Positions 1 through 11,200 of a stretch of 64,000 bases of DNA are shown here, in pieces. Where the stretch lies: contig OX291545.1 of assembly GCA_946406115.1 (NCBI GenBank), forward strand, positions 25,539,153-25,603,152, in the 5' to 3' direction. This DNA comes from Apoda limacodes. Its lineage: Eukaryota > Arthropoda > Insecta > Lepidoptera > Limacodidae. The stretch's first letter is position 1. Every line of letters begins with the position of its first letter. The position numbers were made by a program, and so were the translations under genes. Under the pieces are notes generated by a model that ran no database searches, was not told where the DNA came from, and worked only from the letters and a program-made list of their open reading frames with translations.

Positions 1-113
1 CGTTTGTTGACCGTGCTTACGACGCCTTTCCTCTTCACCGAAGGCACTGTTAGCTCGCGGATATGACATCACTAATGACGTCATATTACTCAAGAGGAAG
101 ATTTGTAAGTGCC

Positions 114-236
114 GTGAGCGCAATTCGAACCGACTTATGGGCGCGCCGATGGCGCTATCGGCACTTTCGGCGCAATTCGGACCGCAGCCCTAGAAAATAT
201 AATTGACCAACAACGGCTGCGGTTGTTGGTCAATTG
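114..236. repeat. Short dispersed repeat with palindrome upstream of shu
   Basis: The 20 bp word GCGCAATTCGGACCGCAGCC occurs exactly at 170-189 and again at 637-656. Between the copies is a perfect palindrome, arms AATTGACCAACAAC (201-214) and its reverse complement (222-235) around a 7 nt loop GGCTGCG. The loop is itself complementary to part of the 20 bp word. This looks like a small non-autonomous element or its remains, not coding sequence. The rest of 1-755 shows no gene. It must hold the promoter and 5' UTR of the gene starting at 756, but I cannot place a start site. Confidence 0.55.
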
Positions 237-632
237 AACTGACACATGAAGGTTTGTTATTATTTTGGTTTTTTGTTATTGTTTTTTTTGGCGCGAACTT
301 TCGAACTGTTACTCCATGGTAAACCTGTAAATGCAACATAATATAAGAGTACATAATTCAAAATATAGAGTCAATGCCTCGAACCATTTCAGTTGTTATT
401 AATTAAATACCATTTAAATTTTTTACCGTACACAGAGCTTGCCTTGAAATATGCGAGGTAAAACTATAGAAATAACTATATCTAAGAACGAAAATAAGGA
501 AATCTTGAAAATAAATTTTAGGTTAACTTTTGAGCGCGCTTACGCCTGGTCCGATTTGAAAACGTCACTCACGACCATAAGTGCGAATTTCAATTCGGTC
601 CACTCATAAGCGTGCCTACGCTCGTAAGTCTT

Positions 633-660
633 GTGAGCGCAATTCGGACCGCAGCCTAGG
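633..660. repeat. Second copy of the 20 bp dispersed word
   Basis: Exact repeat of the word at 170-189, preceded by GTGAGCGC as in the first copy (114-120). It lies about 100 bp upstream of the shu start codon. A separate 18 bp word, AACTTTTGAGCGCGCTTA, occurs at 525-542 and again at 7924-7941. Confidence 0.5.
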
Positions 661-755
661 TTGTTGTTGTTGTTACGAATTGTGTAGCTGGTATGAAAGT
701 ACATTTGCGTATTGCATAATACACAATAAAATTTATTTAATAATAGTAGTAGGTC

Positions 756-3700
756 ATGACTTATCAATCTTCTACTATTGTGTTAGATGAAGGTCTGGAT
801 TTGAGGTAAGGTAATTTGTGTAAGTGTACCTTATATTTTTTGCTAATTCCTTTTTGTTGAGACTTTTTTTATAGGTCTGTTTTATAGGACTTTTTTTGTA
901 GATAGGTCAGAGTAACTTAAAGTAGGTGCAAGGAAAAAAGAACCGGACCTAGAATGTTATGGAATATTATAATGTAAAAAACATTTTGCTGTTTTTGTAC
1001 TATCTAAAATTTTAATATATATAAAAATAAAAGTTTTTATGATTAAGCCTTTTTTAGTGAATATTTGGCACTTCGTTAGTGCACATAATCCGATGTCTAG
1101 TTATTATGATATTCTTAAGCCCATTAAAGTATGAAGGGAAATTGGAATAAAAATGTAGGTGTTGTGAAGAAGATTTTATTAATTATTAACACAATCACAG
1201 ATTTTTTTTTTAAATCAGGTACACGCAGACTGCAGATGTAAAGAAAGTGGAAAAGGTATACACTCCATACCTAAGTAACACAAACTCTGTATAATAGAAA
1301 AACCAAACAGAAAAACTTAAAAGCACTGGTGGTTTCAAACAGAAAGTACAAAAAGAATATTGAAATATCATCAGTAATGTAAATAGTCACGTTTTACTTT
1401 TATCACTCATAATGCTTTTAGCATTACTACACACTCCCTTAATGCTGCGATGCAGCCTATCCCCTTAAGAAAGTTATTTATACGGCAACAATCTGCCTAC
1501 AAGATGTTTTTTCAAGTTTTATCAAACAGATAGCACTTCAACGTATGTTTAAATGTGTAAAGCTTGTGAGTAAACTGCCACCATTTGCTTTTATTTCCAT
1601 AATATTACATACAAATTTTTATATTTTCAGAATGCTTAAAATAATTCTAAGTCTATTTTATGTGATGCACTCCTTCATTTTTACAGAAATTGTTTACTAA
1701 AAATAAGAATAACCTTAAGAAAATACAGAAATATGTTTTGATTTTATCGTATTTTAATATATTCATACATTAAATAGCTCCTTTATTGTGGGCGCGTGAA
1801 ATATTAATTAATAATATGTATATAATTTGACAATAAACTGATATCCGAAACCATTTTTCACAAATATCTACTGAAAGAGAAGCAAAAATTTCATTCCTAA
1901 TTATAATTTTCCTGCATGTTACAAAAACTTTTAACTGAATACTGAATAACTTTAGTTGGTCATTAAATCAGCGAAAAAAATACAAATAACATTTGCAGAT
2001 GCTAATTTTTAGGCTGGGTGAGCGCTATACAAAAGACATATTTTAGGTCAAAAGCAGATTTGTCAGACTTTATCAAGTACTTACAATTCCGCTTCACAAC
2101 AGTTGTAATGCTACAAAACAGTCACTCTAAAACCTAAGTCTGTATAATTTGGGGCCCATATTGCACTTCTAAGAGCTGGCTAAGCGCTTATACAGACTTC
2201 TTACAGCCTTTTTATACAGGCTTGGGATGGAGCAAATTCTGTTGTACATCGATTTAACAGCTTCATAGTGTTACTTGGGTAGGGTTTTTCAAATGTTATG
2301 TAGTGTATCTTACATAAGGCCCTAAGTTTCTAATTAATTTTTCCTTAGCACCCTTTATGTGCACCTCTATTCGTTTTGTTGGAATGTAGAAGAGGGGGCA
2401 CCCTCTTTAAGTTACTCTGAGCTATCTGAGTATATGTGGATCTTTATTTATTCGATTTTTTACTGAGCAAAAATTACATTTAACAGACATAACTACTTAC
2501 CTTATATGAAAAAAAAATTGACAAAAAGAAGGAATGCTTATTTATGAGCTTAAAAATTACCTAACTTAATAATTAGTTTTTTTAATGTAAGAAACATAAA
2601 CAATTTTTGATTGAATTATTGTTTGTACATATATCTTCACTGTTATTATATCCACCACATTATAGCGTAGGGAAGCATAGTAAGTTTTATGGTTTTGTGT
2701 TACTTTTTGCAGGCAGCTTTTGGGGACAGGATCCGTCCTTCACATTAATACAGATTATGATGATACAGATATCTGCATAAATTCTGATAAGTATGCACAT
2801 GAAACTGCAGATTTCATCGGTGAACCAATACAATCATTTGATGAACTACAAAAGAAATTGACAAATGTGGACAGCAATGGATTTGTGAAAAAGAAAATAC
2901 TTGAAGAGGGTGGAGGTCTGCCTCTTCATGAAGGCTGCACTGTTTCTATAATTTACTCTGGATATTGGGAAAATGAGCCTGAACCTTTTGATTTTAGAAA
3001 GTTACATAAACCTTTGGTAAGAATATACCTATGGCCTTGCAATTTAAGTTAGCATATTCTCTTCTGCACAAAGCTATGACAAGTTTATAACAAATTAGCT
3101 TTCTCTGATGGTTTTATTAGTTTTTTGATTGATTATAGTCTAACCTTTCTATTACTTGTACTGACATGCAATCAGTAAATTTTGAAGCTATAAACACATT
3201 TAACTATCAAGAAAATGTAAAAGAAACAAGGCCAACTTCAAGTTTTTTGTGGCACAGTGCCATCTAGCCCTAAAATGCTTTGTACTATGGATACAGGATA
3301 ATGGATACAAATACCTATAATATATATACTTTTATCTTGTATTTACATACAAAATTTTTTTATTGTACACTCCTGGGCTGTCTTTAAAAACTTTAAGATT
3401 AGTAGGTACAATATGCATAAAAGATCTTTGTGGCTCTAATGCTAGCACTTTCTTCATTTCACCCATACTTCATACACGTCTTGCCCTTAAATTTATTCAT
3501 GCCGTGCAGCTCTTAGCCAAAGTAAGTGACAATAGAAGATCTATATAGCAAAATATACTTTGAATTTAAAATGAAAGCTAAAGAAGCGAGTGAATTGGGT
3601 GCGCTCTCAGCTTGAAAATTACTTTCAATATCCTACAGGTTAATATTATTTTTATAATATTGCTAATTTTATTTTAAGCTTGTGGATTTAAAAGAAAATG

Positions 3701-5393
3701 GACTATTACCGGGACTTGCTACGGCAGTTCGGTCTATGCTAGTTGGAGAAACATCATTGTTCCTTCTTTCCTATGACGTCATGTTTGGAGAACTAGGAGT
3801 TCCACCACGAATCAAACCTAAAGCAAACTGTGTCTTCTATATTAAGTTAATCAAGAGTATCTTAACTCCAACAGAAGGGTTAGTTTTATTCACTCTCTCA
3901 CTATTAAAAACAATTAGTTGGATAAAATTTAAATTTTTTCATTCAGAGGAGGAATCATGTAGTATTTAGTCCAAAACGTTATATAAATCCTTGTGTTTAA
4001 AAATTAAATTACTTCCTTATTGTATGATTTAGATAAAACCAAGGCCAAAATGTTTGCACCAAATGTTACATGCATAAATAACAAGACAAACATAATTTTT
4101 TATTGTTTTGGACTTCATTTCTAACACTGTATCTATGTAACATCTTACATACGTATTTTAAACATCACACTAATACTATAAATGTGAGTGTGTTTGTTAC
4201 ACTTCACGCTCAAACAGCTGGACCAATTTTGATGAAAATTGGTATAGAGGTAGCTGATACCCTGGATTAACACAGGCTACTTTTTATTCCTCAGGGAATA
4301 ACTATAACGTTTGTTACTCAATTCTGCCGCAAAGGAGCATCCAATTAAGCTGAAATGTTGCACAGAGATAGTTGAAGATACGAATAAGGACAAAGGCTAC
4401 TTTTTACCTTGAAAAATACATAATTTCCCGGGGAAGTAACTGCAACCGAATTCCACGAACGAACTATAGCTGCAGCTATAGCTTGCTATAACAAACTTTT
4501 TTAGTTTATACTAAATAGGAGTTGCCGTAAGATCCCTACGCCGATAACCAAATTTATGGCGGGCGGAGCCGCTGGCAACAGCTAGTTATTTATAAAACTA
4601 AAATGTCTTCTTTTTTCTCTCTCACTTACATTTTTTTTGCAGGGAAATTAACTTCTCAGAACCCAATATGTTCCAAAGGGTCCAAAAAGAGGTTAAATCG
4701 CTATACTCATCAGGAGCATTTTTATACAAATCCAATAATACCTCAGCAGCAATACAGTTATTTCGAAAAGGTGTTTTTATGCTTCACAAATGTCGCCTAG
4801 CCGATGAAAAAGAAGAAAAGTCAAAAGATAAATTACTTGTTAAGTTATATACTAATTTAGCCATATGCTATAATCATACAAATCAACCATTAAAGGCATG
4901 TACTGCTTGTAATGAGCTTAACAGATTAGATAGCCTTTGGAACAACAGCAAAGTACTATTTCAAAATGCAAAAGCATTAAGAATGATTGGACAGTTTAAT
5001 TTTGCCGAAAAGAGACTCATAAGAGCCATTAAATTATGTCCAGGTAAAGAAGAAATGAAAATAGAATTAGAACTTTTAGAAAAGACTCGCGACAATTTTA
5101 ATCGAAATAAAATACTGTCACAAAAAATGTGTCCAGCATTAGATTTAATAAACGAGGATTTTAAAAAAGAAATTGATAGTCTTATAAAGAATTTCAAGGC
5201 AGATGATAACTTGTGCATACTAACACTTCCATCTGGACTAAATTCTGTTGAGTTGGATTATGTAAAGGAGGCTTGTATTAGAGAAAATTTGTTCTGCAAT
5301 AGGATACAAAAGAAATATGCACTGGATAAAAATGACAGAACGACTAATGAAGACAATGATGATGATTTCAGTGAATTTCAAGAAGAATGCTGA
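756..5393 (+). CDS. shu: Inactive FKBP-TPR co-chaperone, shutdown/FKBP6-like
   Basis: Four coding exons: 756-805, 2713-3016, 3679-3878 and 4643-5393 (stop TGA). Every intron has GT/AG ends, the phases fit, and the joined length is 1305 nt, giving 434 aa. The start is the ATG in a 50 nt first exon that reads MTYQSSTIVLDEGLDL and ends AG|gtaag. Residues about 72-183 form an FKBP-type domain (IYSGYW, PFDFRK, LLPGLATAV, FGELGVPP). The binding-pocket Tyr (98), Phe (109) and Asp (110) remain, but the pocket Trp of active FKBPs is Leu 131 and the Tyr of the AYG motif is Phe 154, so isomerase activity is unlikely. Residues about 205-317 carry three TPR-like helical repeats (an Hsp90-binding fold in this family), followed by an acidic C-terminus. 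Drosophila shu and vertebrate FKBP6 act with Hsp90 in loading piRNA onto PIWI proteins. That role is inferred here by homology. Intron 3 carries a repeat. The neighbour on the right, prohibitin, is convergent. Confidence 0.88.
806..2712 (+). other. Intron 1 of shu
   Basis: AT-rich, with no convincing ORF or recognisable repeat. The donor GTAAG follows AG at 805. The acceptor is TTTTTGCAG at 2704-2712. An in-frame alternative acceptor AG at 2715-2716 would drop four bases and break the phase, so 2713 is preferred. Confidence 0.7.
4169..4588 (+). repeat. Interspersed repeat in shu intron 3
   Basis: The body begins near ATAAATGTGAGTGTGTTTGT, continues with CAAACAGCTGGACCAATTTT, and ends with GCGGGCGGAGCCGCTGGCAA followed by CAGCTAGT. 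The same ends recur, mostly inverted, at 7130-7320, 16660-16860, 20310-20415 and 24460-24620, with a tail fragment at 49985-50065. This kind of repeat is common in lepidopteran genomes, but I cannot give it a family name. No ORF. Confidence 0.6.
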
Positions 5394-5457
5394 CATTCCT
5401 ATGTATACAGGCAGACTTTATTTTTTTTTTGATCTGATAGGACAGAGTTGTTTTTAT

Positions 5458-5463
5458 AATAAA
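5458..5463 (+). terminator. Poly(A) signal of shu
   Basis: AATAAA lies 65 bp after the stop codon of shu, in a short T-rich 3' UTR. A second possible signal group (AATAAAATAAAAG) lies near 5625. Confidence 0.6.
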
Positions 5464-5968
5464 GTACAGAATTTTTAGGCTTATTCGCTAAGACTCTAAA
5501 AGAAGTGTTCATATGATTACTATTGTGTGCTATACTTATAATGGACAAGAAAGAGAGTAAAAATAATCAAAGGTTTAAAAAATCAATTTGAAGAGTTACT
5601 TTGGTTGTTAGTTACAAAGAAAATTAATAAAATAAAAGTTTACAAAAATTTGGAATTTTTATTAACCTAACTTTGAAGCAAACTAATTTTTTTTTAATGT
5701 CTAATACACATAAGAACAAATTCGGTTTGGTTAGGTTGGAAGATTTCAAACTCATTGTTTTAAAATAAGTTTGATTTCCTTATTTATTTGTGGGATTGCA
5801 TCTCAATTTTACTGTTGAAATGTAGATAGACCTTATTTAGATTAGGGTATGTTATAACTACTTGTGACTTATTATCAAGCCAAAATAAACTTTAGACAAC
5901 TCAATGCATAAGTTACAGACGTACTAAGCTAAATCTTAGGCTTTTACAACAATATCTATTTTATAAGT

Positions 5969-6030
5969 GTCCATAGCTACGATGACCGCTTAACGTGCTT
6001 GTTTGCCACATTATTGGTATAAAGTAAGTA
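5969..6030 (+). mobile_element. CR1/Jockey-type retroposon 3' end fragment
   Basis: GACCGCTTAACGTGCTTGTT and TTGCCACATTATTGGTAT match the 3' UTR of the large copy ending at 16171, with a short internal deletion. Confidence 0.55.
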
Positions 6031-6984
6031 AGTTTAGTGGTTGAGTCACAGTGGCCGTTCGTTGCCAAGATGGTCTTTCTGCTTTCAGACGGCATTTTAA
6101 AATTACAGCTAAATGGAAAATTATATTGTGGCGCACAGCACAGACACACATAGATGGATAAACATTAGTTGTCATTTTAGGAAGCAGTCGTCTCTTCCGG
6201 CGAGTAACGCATGACCACGTCGATAATCATCCAATTTGATGTGTATCTTTGTAGAACGCGTTCAATTGAGTTGCATGTTCAGCTCGCGCTCGGATGTCAG
6301 ATAGTGACGTATAACGTGTCAGTATACCTCAGGTTAAGACCCACCATGTAAAATTTCAATGCGCTATAACCACATACATAACAAAATAAACGCATAGTCG
6401 CAACTTGACGTTGGATTCTGAAACCGCACCGTACGTGATCATTTAGGTTCTAAGGTGTGAGGATGAATTCCCTGACGATGGCAAGCGGTGCGACTGTAGA
6501 AAGTTGTAGTGGGCATAATTTCGAATAATTTCCTCAGAACGCATACCATTATACAAGCGGTATAACACACTAGACTTGTGTTATGTTGCGTTTAAGTTGT
6601 TTTAGTGTAATGAGGTAAAAACCACAAAGTAATTTTCAAACGGTCCATTGTTATTCTCGCGCTATTTTAAATCAGAACTCGTGGCGCGACTAACTACACT
6701 CTTTCTTAATAGAAGCCTAAACGACCATTTCATCCATACAGTCGGCCATCGAAGTTTGGGTCCCAGTTTAATTCGTTAATCAGATACGATGTTCAATGTA
6801 ATCCAACATCAAAGTGGCTACCATCACCTACGGGCACTTTTTCCAGAGGTTCTCCGGAGGGCACATAAAAGCGTTAGTCATGGCTGTTATAATGATTGAA
6901 GTTGTTAAGCCAAGTTGGAGGTGTAATATACCCTTGATTGTATACATCACTACCAGCCGCACTACAGATACTGATATTCGAGAC

Positions 6985-7080
6985 GAGGTCCAAAATGTCT
7001 GCCAATTCGCACTGGACCAGTGAGATGGACTTTGACCTAAGCCTCATTTCTGTAAGAAAGGCCACAGCCCTAGGAAGCAA
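6985..7080 (+). mobile_element. SINE tail fragment
   Basis: The words CGCACTGGACCAGTGAGATG and GACTTTGACCTAAGCCTC resemble the tail of the SINEs at 31412 and 44975, where CACTGAGCCC is followed by ACTATGGCCCAAAT. Diverged, no head seen. Confidence 0.4.
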
Positions 7081-7129
7081 AGTATTTTGATTTACCTCGT
7101 ATACTCGTTTTCTCTATATATGTAGTATA

Positions 7130-7320
7130 TATAGCTTTTTTCCGCGGCTCCGCCCGTGCTACATTCTGCTATCAGCGTGGGATTCCTATAGCAACTCCTA
7201 GATTATTGTAAGGGAAGTTTATTAGGCATAAATCGACAATTTTAGTGTGATTTGTGTAACATACAGATGGACAAACAAACAAAAATTCTAAAGATATTTG
7301 TATTCGTCTTATAAAGACCC
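7130..7320 (-). repeat. Inverted copy of the shu-intron repeat
   Basis: CCGCGGCTCCGCCCGTGCTA is the reverse complement of the GGGCGGAGCCGC end of the repeat at 4169-4588, followed by GGATTCCTATAGCAACTCCT, which matches its AGGAGTTGCC part. The right side ends near the CAGATGGACAAACAAACAAA tract. Confidence 0.55.
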
Positions 7321-8156
7321 CCCTTTTTTTATTTATTTTTCTTAAAGATCTATGAACAGATACCGGCCTGATATAATTTTATTATATGTAAATATTTACA
7401 TCTGTGCATACTATAGAAAACTAATACAATTGTTATTAATAACAAATTTAGAATAAGGTGTATTTATATTTTCATTAAATAAATTTATTAGTTGCATTGA
7501 AAGCAGACAAATTTGCGTAATATTTGTAAATAGGCGGATTTTTTGTTTCATTACTATTAATGTCGTAAGAAAGTACCAACGTAAGTTGGAAATATTTCAC
7601 CGCATAGATGTAAAAAAATTAGAATAAACAAAGTATATGTTTAATTACAATTTCTCATACAAACTATAATGACTACAATTTATTGGCCGAACATCGCGCT
7701 AAACTTCACAAATGCAGTATCTACTTAAAAGTATTTTGTGTAAAGAAATGCATTGAACCAGAACCATCATTTATAAACTTACTGTACATAGTTATAATTA
7801 TTACAAATGCTTGCGTCTAACAAATAATTTCGTTTCAGCGATTCATCAACCGATCAAATCGCTTAAGAATCAACAAAACTGCGTAAAAACTTGCGTCACG
7901 GTTTGATTTAAATGAGCTATCTCAACTTTTGAGCGCGCTTAATAACCTGATCAAATAAAAACCACTCAAAAATCACACAACCGACAATTCTCACATATCG
8001 TTTTGACTTGGGAGTTATGTAAATTTTTTAGTATGCTTAATAACTCAATCAAATTAAAATTGCTCAAGAATCGATGACACAGCATTAAACCCGCATGACG
8101 TAGAGACAGCTCAATCAAGTCAAATCTCAAATTTTTACTATTGTTAGCCACAGGCA

Positions 8157-8162
8157 TTTATT
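8157..8162 (-). terminator. Poly(A) signal of prohibitin
   Basis: TTTATT on the + strand reads AATAAA on the - strand, 108 bp beyond the prohibitin stop codon at 8270-8272. It is the nearest signal. Confidence 0.5.
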
Positions 8163-8269
8163 ATCGTCTCTATAAGTTTACTGGCGTGATATCTGACAAA
8201 GCTTAAAAATAAAAGAATCAGTGCCATTCAATATACAAATTTCACACCAGTGAATTTACTTGAGACATT

Positions 8270-11200
8270 TTAATTTTGCGTAGGTAGATTTAAAAGTACA
8301 TTTTGTCCTTGAGGTAGGTAGGTCACATTGCGTGATTTGGATAGTTGGTAAGCGATGTCCTCTGCAGCTTCAATACGACGCAGTTCTACCAGACCTTCAC
8401 CGGCATTTCCGAAAGATTTAGCCAATAGCACGGCCGCCTGAGCGTCACCTTCAGCCGCTATAACTGCTGCTTTTTTCTGTTGCTCGGCTTTCTCTACAAG
8501 GAATCTCGCTTTTTCCGCATCTTGTTGTGCTACTTGTTTTAATTCTACGGCTTGCGTGAATTCCTTGCCAAACGTCAAGTGCGTGATTGAGATGTCGTCT
8601 AGAATAAGGCCAAACTGGCTTGCTCTTTCAGTTAGGCTTTCGCTTACTTTTTGCGACACAATCTGCAAAAATAGTTTACAGAATAAAACAAAATTTATCT
8701 TTAGTAATCATATCTGGATATTTGAGCATGTGATTAGTTGCAGAATAACATTAAGAGGGGGCAGAAAGTCAGACAAATTTTTCATGCAACTCTATAAACG
8801 CCATATGGGCAAAAAGCATTAAATATTAATAACTTGAATATTATTATTTGTATTGGAAATTTGTTTTTAACAACCCTAGGTTTTGTATTTAGCGATATTA
8901 TAATGAAATTTCAACTTAATTATATGTACAATTATAAAAAAAAATCAAAAATTGGCAAAAATTACAGGTAATTTTCGAGAAAATTTTATAGCTTGATGTT
9001 TTTGCTAATATCGGACCTTGGAATTATACTGTAGTTCCTATATGACTTTTTTTTTTATATTTATTTGTACTTAGTTTACTTACTCAAAATTTAATTCTAC
9101 AATAAACAATTTCCCTTTATCGTCGCTTTTAAAACAATTTTCTACGCCAACGACATAAAAAACAGGCTAAGTGCGAGTCGGTCACTTAGGGTTGCGCATC
9201 TCACGGCTAAAACTAGATATTATACAACTTATGATAAAATTTCTGATAAAGAATACTGTGATAATTAATCTTATGCAATTAATTTGGGGTTCCGCACTTG
9301 AAATATTTTTGTATCTTGATCGAAAGTTCTCATAGGAAAATATTATTTTACCTCTCCAGGGATTCAACATTAATATTTTTTGAAAAAAGCAAAAAACAAA
9401 GAAACTAATGTCGGTTTATTCTGATTAATATCATACATACTTTTCACGATTTTCCAAGAAACTACAAGAACTCATCTTTTTGTAATTTGTCCACAGGACC
9501 CTAAAAATTAAACTCGTCAAAAATGTCAAAATCACTTTTTCTTTTGACATTTTGTCATATCTTCCACTATTTGAATATCGCCTTATAAGTTTGAATATGT
9601 TAAAAGGGAAACCACTCATTAACCATACTATTTTGTTTTTTTCATTTACAGTAGAAACTCTGCCAGAAAAAACTCTATAAAAAAATAAATAACAAACAGT
9701 TACCGCCAACCATTGCTCTACGCAGGTGACAGAATGTCAGAAGTTGCATAAAGCGACTAGTTTACAGCGCTGCACCGTTTGGAGATATTGACCTAAGTCT
9801 AGTTGCTAAATAGTAGGCGTTCCATCTGACTACTTTTTATTCTATTTTTTATTTAATGTTGACTTTTAGCGTTTCGTCTGAGCCATTTTGCTGCGAAATG
9901 TTGCTACCAACAACCCATCTCGGGAGGTGGGTATTTTGTGCTACTTTTTGACAGCTGTCAAATGTGAAAGTGAATAGTTTAAAAAAAATAGTTATTACGT
10001 TGGTTTTTTTAAAGAATTGTTTATTTTCGGATTAAGAACATTATATCTTTTATTTCTTTATTATCTATAAAAAAAAAACAAAATAAAATACTTAAAACAT
10101 ATACATAACACACACGGAACTGCCAAAAAATGACGCGGAACGCGTTTCGTTTGAGCAATAATAGCGCCGCTGAAATTAGCAGATGCGCTTAGACGGAACG
10201 GGTAGTTGGTTCTAAAATGAGGTTTTACTATTAAATTGCAACGCGGCTCGCATAGCGCGCCCTATAAAATAGATAAATACAATCGCATTGCGAACCTCTT
10301 TATTTTTCTTTCGTCGGTGCAAAACATTGTAAAGCCGCTGCATGCAGCAACGAACAATTAAGCTAACGCTTTGCCAAAACTGATAGCCAAATATTACACG
10401 ATTACATATCAATTGGACTGACGTTTTTATGTAAAAGTGATTGGTTGGATAATAATAATATTAAATAAATCTGCCAATGGAAGTCTATAGTAGTTTTTTA
10501 TTCAATTTTTTTGGCTAAATGCCCCAAACTGACATGGTACAATTTAGGGAGTGGCCCTTTGTACTAAGAATTACATACATGGAAATAATCTTTTTTCGTT
10601 TATGACTCCTTGAAGGTTGTAAACTTAAAATAAAACATATCATAAGTCCCTAGAAGTTCTATTTGTGACGTTCGTTAACGAGCATATTTTCAGTCAAGAT
10701 GTAGATGGGATTTTTATTGGACTTGTATGTTGATAGCTCAATGGGCAGAGCACTTACATGGACTGTAAGGTTTGTTGTAGGTTCGAGTCCTGGCTATAAT
10801 TTAATCTTTAGACTGCATTCTTGCTATGAAAATATTTATTTACATTGATAAGTTTATATCAAATTATACATACTTCTCTCTGTGTAATAAGTTCTCCTGC
10901 ATCAAACTGTGCCACAACTGCTTTAAGGACTTCAGCAGTGATAGAAGGCAACACTCTTTCGTCATAGTCCACACCAAGGATTGTGTAGATTTTGGGGAGT
11001 TCATCTGGAATTGGTCTGAACAGGATACGGAGTGTAATGTTCACATTTTGAAGATCTGAAAACCGCCAAAGGTTTCTTATTAAAATTCGACGATCAAGGT
11101 TACTTGAAAACTTCAATCTATTGATTGTTATAAAGCCATCTTATTACGTGATAATAAATATTCTTTGAAATATGGGGTGTGATAATTGGCTGAGGGGTAT

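Larger units (their letters stand above)
5464..8139. other. Intergenic stretch between two convergent genes
   Basis: No gene seen. It holds retroposon debris: a CR1 3' end fragment at 5969-6030, a SINE-tail-like piece at 6985-7080 and an inverted copy of the shu-intron repeat at 7130-7320. A degenerate direct repeat is present at about 7930-7974 and 8032-8074 (both contain GCTTAATAAC and TCAA-rich text). ORFs at 5961-6149 and 6814-7080 overlap these repeats and do not look like genes. Confidence 0.6.
8663..10873 (-). other. Third coding intron of prohibitin
   Basis: AT-rich with no coding signal. It contains a fragment of the AAGTGCGAGTCGG repeat (9160-9205), a 16 bp palindrome (9947-9962) and a tRNA-like stretch (10726-10800). 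The ORFs at 9182-9370, 9431-9709 and 10212-10412 have no recognisable domain. Confidence 0.6.

Noticed and set aside
540..790. Overlapping ORFs on both strands near the left end as genes
   Set aside because: They run through the dispersed 20 bp repeat. The real frame here is the short shu exon at 756-805, in a different phase.
3363..3548. An extra coding exon of shu in intron 2
   Set aside because: The FKBP domain is continuous when 3016 is joined to 3679. The ORF has no family similarity.
10726..10800. A working tRNA gene
   Set aside because: D, anticodon and T arms are present, but the acceptor stem does not pair and no 3' terminator run follows at the right place. A tRNA-derived repeat is more likely.
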